From Cyclobacteriaceae bacterium (GTDB lineage: Bacteria > Bacteroidota > Bacteroidia > Cytophagales > Cyclobacteriaceae): a stretch of DNA of 64,000 bases. Position numbers and translations under genes: made by a program. Below are positions 52,745 to 61,698 of this stretch, one piece after another. A model generated the notes under the pieces. That model was given only the letters and a program-made list of their open reading frames with translations, searched no databases and was not told where the DNA came from. How positions within the stretch are numbered: the first letter of the stretch is position 1; each line of letters starts with the position of its first letter. The stretch lies in contig JANQSI010000001.1 of the NCBI GenBank assembly GCA_028284125.1, positions 62,001 through 126,000 on the forward strand, given 5' to 3'.

Positions 52745-54175
52745 CTAATTCGGTAATGAGAATACTTTACACAATTGTGATTCCTCACAATTTCCATCTT
52801 GTCGCAAGCAGATCTCATACTCTACTCCTTCATCAAATTGCCATGAGAATTGATGATCGTCAGTGCTTCCAGCTTTTCTAACTTCTTCGCCTAGTTTTAC
52901 ATCGTTTACATATATCGTCCAGATGTATGTCACTTCATCTTTACCTTCAAAATCGGCAGTGAATGTGAATGACGGGGTTCCCGCTAACTGAACTCCTGTG
53001 AAAGAAAGTTCTCTACAGTTTTCTTCAACAATGATTGTTTCACAGTACTCTACCGATTCACAACCTTCCTGATCAGTAACTATACATACATTATACTCTC
53101 CCGGTTCAAAATCCCAAATCAATTCATGGTCGGTTGTAATTCCATCGAAGTTTTCCTTATCTACAATTTCATCATTGATGATCCACTTATATGGTGTGAT
53201 ATCCATTCCTTCAAATTCAGAAAAAAAGCCATAGAGGTAATCAGTTTCTTTCTCATACTCAAAGAATACTTCTTCTACACAATCATTTTCAATCTCAAAT
53301 GAGATACAGAATTCAATATCATCACATCCTTCTAACTCAGCTACAATACACACAGTGTACTCACCAGGTTCAAACTGCCACAATAGCTTATGATCTGTTT
53401 CAAAATCCACAAAGTTTTCCTTGTCAACCTCATCATCGTTGATGTACCACACATATGGGATATGATCTTGGTTTTCGAATTCGGCGATGAACTTGTACGT
53501 GAAACGTCCTTCTTGTTCCACTTTTTCGAAAAATAGTTCTTCAGGACATTCTTGTTCGATTTCAATTTCCTTACAGTACTCCACCTCACCACAATCAGGG
53601 CTTTTCGCTACAATACAAACAATATGTTCTCCAACAGGGAATTCCCATTCAAGGAAATTTGCTCTATCAGAACCTAAAGGCTCTGTTTTGATTGAATCCT
53701 CATTTACCCACCAAGTATATTCGATGTTTTCAATGCCTTCAAACTCGGCAAAGAATTTATAGACATGGTCGCTTTGTTGATCTGTTCTAAACTGAAGCCC
53801 TAAGCATTCTTCTTTATTCGGGTCAGGAACTTCCACTTCTTGACAAAACTCTAGCGTTCTATCACAAGTTTCTGATTGAGCAGTAATACAGATATTGTAT
53901 TTTCCAGGCTCAAACTCAAGATCAAAAATGTTCTCAGCAAGTTCACCTATATCTACAGAATCAAGCAGAACATCATTTATCGTTATTTGATAGGTAAGAT
54001 TCTCAATGCCTTCTGCTTTGATCTTTACCTCGCTGTTCACACTATCAACTTCAATCGCAAGCTGAATATCCGGACAGGGATTCTCTTCTGGTGTACATGA
54101 TCCCAATAGAATCACTCCAAGCACAGTAAAAAGAATACTATATCGATTTAGTAGTTTCATGAGTATTTTTTTCAT
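52745..54175 (-). CDS. Lipoprotein of five tandem cysteine-rich PKD-like repeats
   Basis: The 476-residue protein has a lipoprotein signal (Cys27 in LLGSC) and five tandem repeats at about 34-117, 124-207, 210-296, 299-385 and 387-474. Each repeat has four cysteines in fixed spacing (34/96/104/111; 124/187/195/201; 210/276/284/290; 299/364/372/378; 387/456/463/469), a YxWxxN motif and the core FEPGEYxVCI, giving probably two disulphides per domain. Repeats 3 and 4 share long identical blocks. The protein is strongly acidic. It is divergent from a sigma/FecR/TonB-receptor cassette 150 bases away. Likely a rod-like surface adhesin or binding protein; exact role unknown. Confidence 0.75.
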   Translation of the reverse strand: MKKILMKLLNRYSILFTVLGVILLGSCTPEENPCPDIQLAIEVDSVNSEVKIKAEGIENLTYQITINDVLLDSVDIGELAENIFDLEFEPGKYNICITAQSETCDRTLEFCQEVEVPDPNKEECLGLQFRTDQQSDHVYKFFAEFEGIENIEYTWWVNEDSIKTEPLGSDRANFLEWEFPVGEHIVCIVAKSPDCGEVEYCKEIEIEQECPEELFFEKVEQEGRFTYKFIAEFENQDHIPYVWYINDDEVDKENFVDFETDHKLLWQFEPGEYTVCIVAELEGCDDIEFCISFEIENDCVEEVFFEYEKETDYLYGFFSEFEGMDITPYKWIINDEIVDKENFDGITTDHELIWDFEPGEYNVCIVTDQEGCESVEYCETIIVEENCRELSFTGVQLAGTPSFTFTADFEGKDEVTYIWTIYVNDVKLGEEVRKAGSTDDHQFSWQFDEGVEYEICLRQDGNCEESQLCKVFSLPN

Positions 54176-54325
54176 TAGTTTTTAAAAAAATTCATTCGAG
54201 GTTTTTCCCTCGTTTGATCGTAAAACGCAGAGTGATGGAATTGACCCTACCCCCTTTTTAGAATTATTTCGTTATTTAATTTGATTTTTTTCAGATAACC
54301 CTAAAACCGGATAGCTACAGCCCCG
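54176..54325. promoter_or_regulatory. Divergent intergenic region between lipoprotein and sigma-factor genes
   Basis: This 150-base, AT-rich gap must hold the promoters of both divergent units. It has a small hairpin CGAGG / CCTCG at 54197-54212, followed by TTTG, near the lipoprotein side. No clean TAnnTTTG pair could be assigned. An ECF sigma factor is encoded beside it, so an ECF-type promoter is expected on at least one side. Confidence 0.45.
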
Positions 54326-54841
54326 ATGCCTGAGACAGACAAACCTTTATGCAATGAAGAGCAGTTTGATGCCTTCTATTCTGATCATGCTAAATCATTG
54401 AGGAATTTCATTTTCTACAAATTCGGGGATGCTGACCAGTCAGATGATGTGGTTCAGGAATCGTTTATTAGGCTTTGGAAAAACTGTGCGAAAGTCACAC
54501 TAGAAACGGCTAAGGGGTTTTTGTATCGAATTGCAATTAATCTCAGCACCAGTATTAAGCGGTCAGAAAAAGTCAAATTGAAATACGAAGAAAGAGCCGT
54601 CCGCTCTGAAGCAGATCAAGAATCACCTGAATTTCGAATACTGGAAAAGGAATTTCTTGAAAAATTGACTGAAGCAATCTCGAGTCTACCGGATAAACAA
54701 CGTGAGGTTTTTTTAATGAATCGAGTGGAGAAAAAGACGTACAAAGAAATTGCGGAGATTTCTGGAGTATCTGTCAAAGCCATTGAAAAATCAATGCATA
54801 AAGCACTTTTAAAACTCAGAGAAAAAATCGGAGACATATGA
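54326..54841 (+). CDS. FecI-type ECF sigma factor
   Basis: The 171-residue protein has region 2 at about 12-80 (NFIFYKFGDADQSDDVVQES, FLYRIAINLSTSIKR) and region 4 at about 110-165 (LPDKQREVFLMNRVEKKTYK, EISGVSVKAIEKSMHKALLK). It matches the Bacteroidota sigma-70 factors that are controlled by a FecR anti-sigma factor, and such a gene follows after a 36-base gap. It should drive transcription of the adjacent TonB receptor and possibly of the divergent lipoproteins. The ATG at 54326 gives the expected N-terminus. Confidence 0.93.
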   Translation: MPETDKPLCNEEQFDAFYSDHAKSLRNFIFYKFGDADQSDDVVQESFIRLWKNCAKVTLETAKGFLYRIAINLSTSIKRSEKVKLKYEERAVRSEADQESPEFRILEKEFLEKLTEAISSLPDKQREVFLMNRVEKKTYKEIAEISGVSVKAIEKSMHKALLKLREKIGDI

Positions 54842-54877
54842 GTGGTAGGGTAATTCAATCATTTGAGCGTTGAGCAT

Positions 54878-55807
54878 ATGAGTATAAAAATGAACGACAA
54901 TTTTAAAGACGATACTTTCTTAGCCAGGTGGCTTAACAATGAACTCACAGCTGAGGAATTGGAAAAATTCAAAGCAAGTGAGGATTATGCATTCTATGAA
55001 AAAATCGTGGCTGGAACTTCTACCATTCAATCCGAATCATTTGATGAGGGTAAAATGCTGGACCTTATCAAGGAAAAGCGATCTGTCGGCATTGAAGTTA
55101 AATCAGCGAGAAGAGTTTGGATGTATGCAGCAGCCGCTTCGATTGTTGTCGTTCTAAGTTTTGTTGTTTTCAACCTGTTTTCAAAACCAGAATTAATAGA
55201 AGTGATCAGTGAAAAAGGTGAAAAGAAAACGCTCGTCCTTCCCGATGGATCAGAAATGGTATTAAATGCTAATTCGAGCGCATCCTATTTCGAAGATGAT
55301 TGGGAAAAGAACAGGTTTGTGAATCTTGACGGAGAAGCCTATTTCAAAGTCAAAACAGGAAATCAATTCACTGTAAAAACGAGTGGCGGAAATGTAAGCG
55401 TATTGGGCACACAGTTCAACGTTCAGGCAATCAACGAATTTTTCGAAGTGCAATGTTTCGAAGGAAGCGTACAGGTAAAAAGTGGAGAAGATGACGAAAT
55501 TCTAAGGCCAAAAAAAGCATACAGAAGAATCAGTCATAAGAGAGGAACGCTTATCTCAATTAAAGAAGCGGCACCATCCTGGACCAAGAATGAAAGTTCA
55601 TTTGCAAGCGTCCCAATCAAATACGTTTTAATTGCATTAGAGAATCAATACAATATCGGTTTTCAAGGTAAAACCGCATTCAATGACTTAACTTTCTCAG
55701 GCACATTCCCCCACGACAACCTTAATGTGGCACTTAGAGTCGTTCTAGGTTCACTTCAAATTGAATACACTGTATCGGGAAATGGAATCGTGACTTTGGA
55801 AAATTAG
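54878..55807 (+). CDS. FecR-family anti-sigma factor
   Basis: The 309-residue protein (from ATG 54878; ATG 54890 is possible, while TTG 54863 is less likely) has a cytoplasmic N-terminus with DTFLARWLNNELTAEELEKF. One membrane helix (VWMYAAAASIVVVLSFVVF) follows, then a periplasmic FecR domain with KTLVLPDGSEMVLNANSS and FEGSVQVKSGEDDEIL, and a C-terminal DUF4974/STN-like domain (ALENQYNIGFQGKTAFNDL). The anti-sigma factor holds the sigma factor until the TonB receptor's STN domain signals. It is three bases from the receptor gene, so sigma, anti-sigma and receptor form one operon. Confidence 0.92.
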   Translation: MSIKMNDNFKDDTFLARWLNNELTAEELEKFKASEDYAFYEKIVAGTSTIQSESFDEGKMLDLIKEKRSVGIEVKSARRVWMYAAAASIVVVLSFVVFNLFSKPELIEVISEKGEKKTLVLPDGSEMVLNANSSASYFEDDWEKNRFVNLDGEAYFKVKTGNQFTVKTSGGNVSVLGTQFNVQAINEFFEVQCFEGSVQVKSGEDDEILRPKKAYRRISHKRGTLISIKEAAPSWTKNESSFASVPIKYVLIALENQYNIGFQGKTAFNDLTFSGTFPHDNLNVALRVVLGSLQIEYTVSGNGIVTLEN

Positions 55808-55810
55808 GTT

Positions 55811-58348
55811 ATGAAAACATATCGGTTGCTATTCATCATATGGTGCTTGCCGTGGATATGTATCGGCCAAAACAATTCCCCCACAGAGACGGAGTTAAGT
55901 GATCTAATACCCCAGCTTTCCGATCATTACAATGTTCGATTTTCATTTGTTGATGAAACCATCGCCAATAAAAAACTCCAAACTCCCAATTATCAAAATC
56001 AGGCAATTGATGCGCTATTAAGCGATCTAGAACAACGGACACTTCTTCGATTCGAGTTGGTTGATGAGGGATATGTCGTTGTAAGACCATTCAATGAGCA
56101 AGATGTCATTCGGGTCTGTGGATTCATAAACGATGGAAAAGGAAATCCGCTAATTGGTGTTACAGTGAGCCAGTCTCAGTTGAAAGGAACCATTTCAGAT
56201 GTCCAGGGATATTTTGAATTGGATTCTGTTCCTTACGGTTCGGCTCTAAACATACGCTATGTTGGATTTCGACCGATACAAATTCAAGTAGATGAATCAA
56301 AAATGTTCGATTGCTTCACCACTCAAATGAATGAAGCTGTGAAGGTACTTCGTGAGATTGTAGTCCAAGATTATTTAGCCACTGGTATCACCAAAAGGAG
56401 AAAAGACATTGAAATCTATCCGCAGCAACTGCGAACCTTAACCGGATTAATTGAACCAGACATTCTGCAAAGCATTCAACAAAGCCCAGGGGTTAATAGT
56501 CCATTCGAAACTGCTGCTGGTTTGTATGTTCGTGGTGGCTCTCCAGATCAAAATCTTGTTTTATGGAATGGCATAAAAACGTACAATCAAGGTCATTTTT
56601 TCGGAATGATCTCTGCGTTCAATCCTTACATCGCCGAAGAGGTAACATTTATCAAGAATGGAACAAGTTCGGAATATGGAGATCGAGTTTCCTCTGTAAT
56701 TGACATCAAAAGCAATCAATCGGTCATCAATGATTTTTCGGGAGGTGCCGGATCCAACTTGCTTTATGGTGATGCATTTGTAAATCTTCCAATTGTCAAA
56801 AATGAATTGTCACTTCAGCTATCTGGGAGAAGATCCTTTACCGACCTTTTTGAAACGGTCACTTACAATCAAATGGCTGATCGGGTATTTCAAAACACGA
56901 AGATTGCCGAAACTACTACTAGTGCTCAGCAGTCAAACAACCAGTTTTACTTCAATGACTTCACAACAAATCTGGTCTGGCAACCGAATGAAAAGAATAA
57001 GCTGGCGATAAACGCGATTTATAACAAAAATGATCTGGATTTCTCATCGCGAAACGATTCAAATTCTCAGTCCTTCAACGATCTTTTGTTCAATGCGAAT
57101 GAAGGTCTCAATGCACTTTGGAGTCGATCTTTTGACGATCGATTTTCTTTCAACATGGATATCAACTATGCGAAGTATCTATTGAAATATGAATTTGTTC
57201 GAACGGCCGGTGATACATCCGAAATTTCCTCCAAGAAAAACTTGGTAAGAGATATTGGATATCGTTTCAATTCTGAATTCAAATTCAATGACGAACACAA
57301 AATAAAAGGAGGCTATCACTTTTCGAATAATCGAATCCAATATGCGTATGAAACCTCTACTCCATCCTACCGCTTAACGCTAGACTCAGACAATTCTACC
57401 GTTAACACCCATTCGATTTTTTCCCAATATGAATTTGACAATGACGTCTTTTTGGTTCAAACAGGCCTTCGTGTAAATCATTATGCTGAATTGGATGCCA
57501 CCTTCTTTGAACCTCGGTTTTATGTGGAGAAACGAGTTTCTGATTTCTTCAAGCTAAATACTTCCGCAGAATATCGAACCCAGGTAGCCAGTCAAATCAA
57601 GGAGTCTGTGGTGAGTGATCTATCGCTTGAAAACAAAGTCTGGGCACTTTCTTCAAAGGATCGTTTCCCCGTGATAAAAAGCTATCAACTCACACTTGGA
57701 TCAAACTTTAACAATGGAGGCTGGTTGATCGATTTGGAAGGCTATTTGAAACAGATCAATGATGTGACAACTCTGACCTTCGGATTTCTAAACCCTATAG
57801 ACAATGAATTCCGTCGTGGTGACAGTGACATCATTGGTGTCGACTTGTTTATAAAGAAACAGTTTTCAGGATATGAATCCTGGCTAGGATATTCTTATAT
57901 ACGAACAGAAAATCAGTTTCGAGGATTAAACAATGACCAGCCTTTCCCCGGCAATTGGAACATTGAGCATACGTTGAAATGGTCACATATTGTCTCATAC
58001 AAGGATTGGGAATTCTCATTAGGATGGATATGGCATACTGGAAAATCGTTCACAGACGTGACAGAAATTTCGTCAGCAAGTGGACCAGTATCGATTCAAT
58101 TTTCAGATTTAAATGCAAATAACCTTCCTGTCTACCATCGCCTTGATTTTTCAGCAATGTATGATTTCACATCAAAAAATCAGAAGCTGCGATACCGTGC
58201 TGGTTTATCAATTCTTAATATCTACGATCGACGAAACACACTGAATCGTGAATTTCGAACCACGCCATCTCTGGAGAATGAACTGATTGACACTCGGGTT
58301 TTTTCGTTGGGGATTACGCCTAATTTAGTTTTCCGTGTGTTTTGGTAA
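55811..58348 (+). CDS. TonB-dependent receptor with STN signalling domain
   Basis: The 845-residue outer-membrane protein has a signal peptide (about 1-19), an STN domain (about 28-95) and a CarboxypepD_reg-like domain (about 104-185, NGKGNPLIGVTVS-like with GTISDVQGYFEL). A TonB plug lies at about 210-320 (PGVNSPFETAAGLYVRGGSP), and a 22-strand-type barrel follows to the C-terminus ending LVFRVFW. The STN domain marks a receptor that signals to the FecR protein encoded three bases upstream. It lacks a SusD partner gene and has a barrel shorter than SusC proteins, so glycan uptake is not favoured. Substrate unknown. Confidence 0.9.
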   Translation: MKTYRLLFIIWCLPWICIGQNNSPTETELSDLIPQLSDHYNVRFSFVDETIANKKLQTPNYQNQAIDALLSDLEQRTLLRFELVDEGYVVVRPFNEQDVIRVCGFINDGKGNPLIGVTVSQSQLKGTISDVQGYFELDSVPYGSALNIRYVGFRPIQIQVDESKMFDCFTTQMNEAVKVLREIVVQDYLATGITKRRKDIEIYPQQLRTLTGLIEPDILQSIQQSPGVNSPFETAAGLYVRGGSPDQNLVLWNGIKTYNQGHFFGMISAFNPYIAEEVTFIKNGTSSEYGDRVSSVIDIKSNQSVINDFSGGAGSNLLYGDAFVNLPIVKNELSLQLSGRRSFTDLFETVTYNQMADRVFQNTKIAETTTSAQQSNNQFYFNDFTTNLVWQPNEKNKLAINAIYNKNDLDFSSRNDSNSQSFNDLLFNANEGLNALWSRSFDDRFSFNMDINYAKYLLKYEFVRTAGDTSEISSKKNLVRDIGYRFNSEFKFNDEHKIKGGYHFSNNRIQYAYETSTPSYRLTLDSDNSTVNTHSIFSQYEFDNDVFLVQTGLRVNHYAELDATFFEPRFYVEKRVSDFFKLNTSAEYRTQVASQIKESVVSDLSLENKVWALSSKDRFPVIKSYQLTLGSNFNNGGWLIDLEGYLKQINDVTTLTFGFLNPIDNEFRRGDSDIIGVDLFIKKQFSGYESWLGYSYIRTENQFRGLNNDQPFPGNWNIEHTLKWSHIVSYKDWEFSLGWIWHTGKSFTDVTEISSASGPVSIQFSDLNANNLPVYHRLDFSAMYDFTSKNQKLRYRAGLSILNIYDRRNTLNREFRTTPSLENELIDTRVFSLGITPNLVFRVFW

Positions 58349-58628
58349 AAGACCTCATTAATAGAAACTGTAGTTGTAAAGCTTCCTTTGTAGTTAATAA
58401 CTACAATTTAAGTATAAATACATATTTATCAATTAGTTAAATAACTTAATTTATTTTAAAACTTCAATAAATAAAGAACATACAGATAATACGTTAAAAC
58501 AATAATCTAACACTTTGTACTGTACCAGATACCTGAATAGACACAAAGATCATCCGCTGATATGGCTTTGATCATATGTTCTTAGGCATTACCTTTCATC
58601 TTTGTCCTAATTAATTTGTAATCAGAGA
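58349..58628. other. Intergenic region upstream of the GCS2-CBS gene
   Basis: This 280-base AT-rich stretch has no gene that I can support. A perfect 8-bp inverted repeat TTGTAGTT / AACTACAA with loop AAT lies at 58388-58406; it has no T-run and so is a weak terminator candidate for the receptor operon. Close to the start codon there are near-matches to the Bacteroidota -7 box (ATCTTTG and TACCTTTC), but no confident promoter. Confidence 0.5.
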
Positions 58629-60497
58629 ATGGGTGATCAAAGCATTAAAGCAACCACTGATGAAGAAAGTCACAATCGATTTGTAAGACACATTCTAGAT
58701 GACATTAAAGCATTGGATCTGATGCTGGAAAGAGGGTTGATCGAAAGTGGCATTACCCGAATTGGAGCTGAGCAGGAATTTTGTTTGATCAATGAAAACT
58801 GGCGACCAGCCAAGACTTCAGAACAGATTCTTAAAGCAGTTAACGACCCTCATTTTACCACTGAGATTGCACGTTACAATTTGGAGATCAATCTCGATCC
58901 ACTGGAGCTTACAGGTGATTGTTTTTCTGTGGCTGAGCAAGATCTTAGAGAACTTTTAAACAAAGCTGTGGATGCAGCAAAGAAATATAACACCCACATT
59001 TTACTTACAGGCATCTTGCCAACTATTGCTAAGAGTGAATTAGTATTTGATTACATGGCACCAAACCCTCGTTATTCGATTTTGAATGAAATGATGAGGA
59101 AACACCGTGGTGACGATTTTCAGTTGCGCATACGTGGTATTGATGAGTTATCCATCATGCACGATTCGGTACTTTTCGAGGCGTGCAACACAAGTTTTCA
59201 AATGCACTTACAAAGAGAGGCAGACGATTTCATCCCAAGTTATAATTGGGCGCAAGCGATTTCCGGACCAGTACTTGGTGTATCCACCAACTCTCCCCTG
59301 CTTCTCGGTCGTGAGCTTTGGAGCGAAACACGAATTGCCTTGTTTCAACAAAGCATTGATACTCGAACATCATCTTACGCACTGAAAGACCAGCAAGCCC
59401 GTGTCACTTTTGGAGACTCATGGGCGTCTGGTACTGCAGCGGATTTTTTCAAAAATGAAATAGCCAGATACAGAGTTCTTTTTTCAAAAGAGATAGAGAG
59501 TAATTCTCTTGATGAATTGGAGAAAGGCAATATTCCAAAACTACAAGCGCTCAACACACACAATGGAAGTATCTATCGCTGGAACCGTCCGTGCTATGGT
59601 GTTGGAAATGGTAAGCCACACCTAAGGATTGAAAACAGATATATTCCTTCAGGTCCTACTATTCTCGATGAGATGGCCAACTTCGCGTTTTGGGTTGGCT
59701 TGATGATGGGTAGACCTAAGGCTTTTGATGATATGCATAATGCCATGGATTTCAATGATGCAAAATCAAACTTCATCAAAGCAGCAAGGACAGGAAAAGA
59801 ATCAGTCTTGTATTGGAATGGGCGATTGATGTCTGTTCGTGATCTGGTCACTCGAGAATTACTACCACTTGCGCACACTGGCCTGGGAAAAGCCAACATA
59901 GACAAAGAGGATAAAGACCGTCTACTTAATGTAATTGAAGAACGAGCCCATAAAGTTACTGGCGCGCAATGGTCAATAAGGAAGTATCGAAACTTGAGAA
60001 AAACAAAACAAAGAGATGATGCTTTACTTGCACTCACCCAATCCATGTACAACCATCAATTTGTAGGCAACCCTGTCCATGAGTGGCCGATCGATGAAGA
60101 TTCTTCCCACATCCACGACTCAGCTCACTTGATTTGTCACATCATGTCTACCCAGCTCTTTACGGTCAATGAAAAAGACTTGGCTGATCTGGCTATTAAA
60201 ATCATGAAGTGGCATAACATTCATCATCTTCCGGTTGAAAATGATTCAGGTGATTTGTGCGGAATTTTAACCTTTACACACATCGACAGGTTTGAAGAGA
60301 CGAATGAAATCACCGAAAATATGAGGGTATCTGATATTATGACAAGAGATATTTTTACCACTTCCTTAGATACGCCTATTCAGGAAGCCATTTCACTTAT
60401 GAAAGCCAATGAAATCGGGTGCCTGCCTGTCACTCAAGATGATCACCTGGTCGGGATTGTCACCATAGCTGATCTAAGAAAATTTGATAATGATTGA
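58629..60497 (+). CDS. GCS2-type glutamate-cysteine-ligase-like enzyme fused to two CBS domains
   Basis: The 622-residue protein has an N-terminal GCS2 (YbdK/EgtA-type carboxylate-amine ligase) domain at about 30-460. It shows ITRIGAEQEFCL at 42-53, EIARYNLEINLDPLEL at about 79-94, LRIENRYIPSGP at 332-343 and MMGRPKAFDDMHNAMDFNDA at about 359-378. These hold the metal- and glutamate-binding residues. Two CBS domains follow at about 503-555 and 565-620 (CHIMSTQLFTVNEKDL, MRVSDIMTRDIFTTSLD), which usually bind adenine nucleotides and regulate the linked enzyme. The domain combination is unusual. Its last eight bases overlap the following hydrolase gene, so both are translationally coupled. Confidence 0.88.
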   Translation: MGDQSIKATTDEESHNRFVRHILDDIKALDLMLERGLIESGITRIGAEQEFCLINENWRPAKTSEQILKAVNDPHFTTEIARYNLEINLDPLELTGDCFSVAEQDLRELLNKAVDAAKKYNTHILLTGILPTIAKSELVFDYMAPNPRYSILNEMMRKHRGDDFQLRIRGIDELSIMHDSVLFEACNTSFQMHLQREADDFIPSYNWAQAISGPVLGVSTNSPLLLGRELWSETRIALFQQSIDTRTSSYALKDQQARVTFGDSWASGTAADFFKNEIARYRVLFSKEIESNSLDELEKGNIPKLQALNTHNGSIYRWNRPCYGVGNGKPHLRIENRYIPSGPTILDEMANFAFWVGLMMGRPKAFDDMHNAMDFNDAKSNFIKAARTGKESVLYWNGRLMSVRDLVTRELLPLAHTGLGKANIDKEDKDRLLNVIEERAHKVTGAQWSIRKYRNLRKTKQRDDALLALTQSMYNHQFVGNPVHEWPIDEDSSHIHDSAHLICHIMSTQLFTVNEKDLADLAIKIMKWHNIHHLPVENDSGDLCGILTFTHIDRFEETNEITENMRVSDIMTRDIFTTSLDTPIQEAISLMKANEIGCLPVTQDDHLVGIVTIADLRKFDND

Positions 60498-61698
60498 AGT
60501 GCATAGTAAAGCACTAGACCAATCCATCGAAACTGATCGGATCATTGATCACATTGAAGGTTCTACTCCTGGACCAACGTTGATATTCATGGGTGGTATT
60601 CACGGAAACGAGCCTTCGGGAGTATTCGCATTAAAAAAAGTATTACAACAAATCGACAGGAGTCTTGTCAAAGGAACCATATACGCTATTTCTGGAAATC
60701 TCTGGGCACTTGAAAAAGGAGTAAGATTTCACAAAGAAGACCTAAACCGTGTATGGACCGAAGAGCGGGTACGAGCATTGCCTAATTCTCCAGCGAAAGC
60801 ATCCAATGAAGACGTTGCTCAACAAATTGAGATTTATGAGCTTGTCCAAAAAATTTTGGATGAAGGAAACGGACCATTTTACTTTTTTGATCTACACACC
60901 ACTTCAAGCGAGACTGTACCTTTCCTAACTGTGAATGACAGTTTGCTCAATAGAAAATTTACCATTCAATATCCACTGCCAATTATCCTTGGAATCGAGG
61001 AATATTTAGATGGACCTATTCTGAGTTACATAAACGAGATGGGTTATGTAGCCTTTGGGTATGAAGCGGGTCAACACGATAGCATGTCATCCATCGAAAA
61101 TCACATGGCCTTCATTTATTTGTCGCTTGTTTTTTGTGGTAGTGTGGGGAAAGAAGACATAGATTTTCACAAGTGCTACGATCGACTGGCAATGACAACA
61201 GGGGATGTAAGAAGCATTTACGAGATTTATTATAGATACCTTATCAAGCCTGACGAAGACTTCAAAATGAGGCCCGGGTATTTTAATTTCCAAAAAATCC
61301 GAGCTGGTCAGGAAATCGCAGAGAGTGAAGAGGTACCGGTGAAAACACCCATGGACGGTCGGATTTTCATGCCGCTATATCAGACACAAGGAGACGAAGG
61401 GTTTTTCACAATTAGAAGAATTAGGCCGGTGTACCTTGTCTTATCCGCTTTCTTCAGAAAAGTAAGATTTGATCGTTGGCTCACCATTCTTCCCGGTGTT
61501 AAATGGCAGGACAAGAAAAGACACACATTACGAGTTAACCTAAAGATCGCTTTTCTATTCACGAAGCAGTTTTTCCATTTATTGGGTTATAGAAGCAAAC
61601 GCATTGATCGCACACATTTGGTGATGAAAAACCGAGAAGAGGAATCTCGAGATGAAGAATACGAGAATGAAATTTGGTACAACGGGAATAGCCGATAG
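60490..61698 (+). CDS. Succinylglutamate-desuccinylase/aspartoacylase-like zinc hydrolase
   Basis: The 402-residue protein has the AstE/ASPA zinc site: His38 and Glu41 in FMGGIHGNEPSG, His136 in FFDLHTTSSETVP, and the general base Glu192 in FGYEAGQHDS. A C-terminal barrel-like domain follows (KTPMDGRIFMPLYQTQGDEG). Family members hydrolyse N-acyl amino acids or N-acyl peptides at the carboxylic amide. I chose the ATG at 60490, which overlaps the preceding stop codon by eight bases (ATGATTGA), over the upstream TTG at 60484. The pairing with a ligase of the GCS2 type suggests making and cleaving of an amide-linked metabolite. Confidence 0.86.
   Translation: MIEVHSKALDQSIETDRIIDHIEGSTPGPTLIFMGGIHGNEPSGVFALKKVLQQIDRSLVKGTIYAISGNLWALEKGVRFHKEDLNRVWTEERVRALPNSPAKASNEDVAQQIEIYELVQKILDEGNGPFYFFDLHTTSSETVPFLTVNDSLLNRKFTIQYPLPIILGIEEYLDGPILSYINEMGYVAFGYEAGQHDSMSSIENHMAFIYLSLVFCGSVGKEDIDFHKCYDRLAMTTGDVRSIYEIYYRYLIKPDEDFKMRPGYFNFQKIRAGQEIAESEEVPVKTPMDGRIFMPLYQTQGDEGFFTIRRIRPVYLVLSAFFRKVRFDRWLTILPGVKWQDKKRHTLRVNLKIAFLFTKQFFHLLGYRSKRIDRTHLVMKNREEESRDEEYENEIWYNGNSR

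Noticed and set aside
54326-58348. FecI/FecR/TonB receptor as an iron-siderophore uptake locus
   Set aside because: No siderophore, haem or iron gene is nearby, and the same architecture serves many substrates in Bacteroidota.
58388-58406. 8-bp palindromic hairpin as the terminator of the receptor operon
   Set aside because: No T-run follows it and the stem is A+T-rich, so evidence is insufficient.
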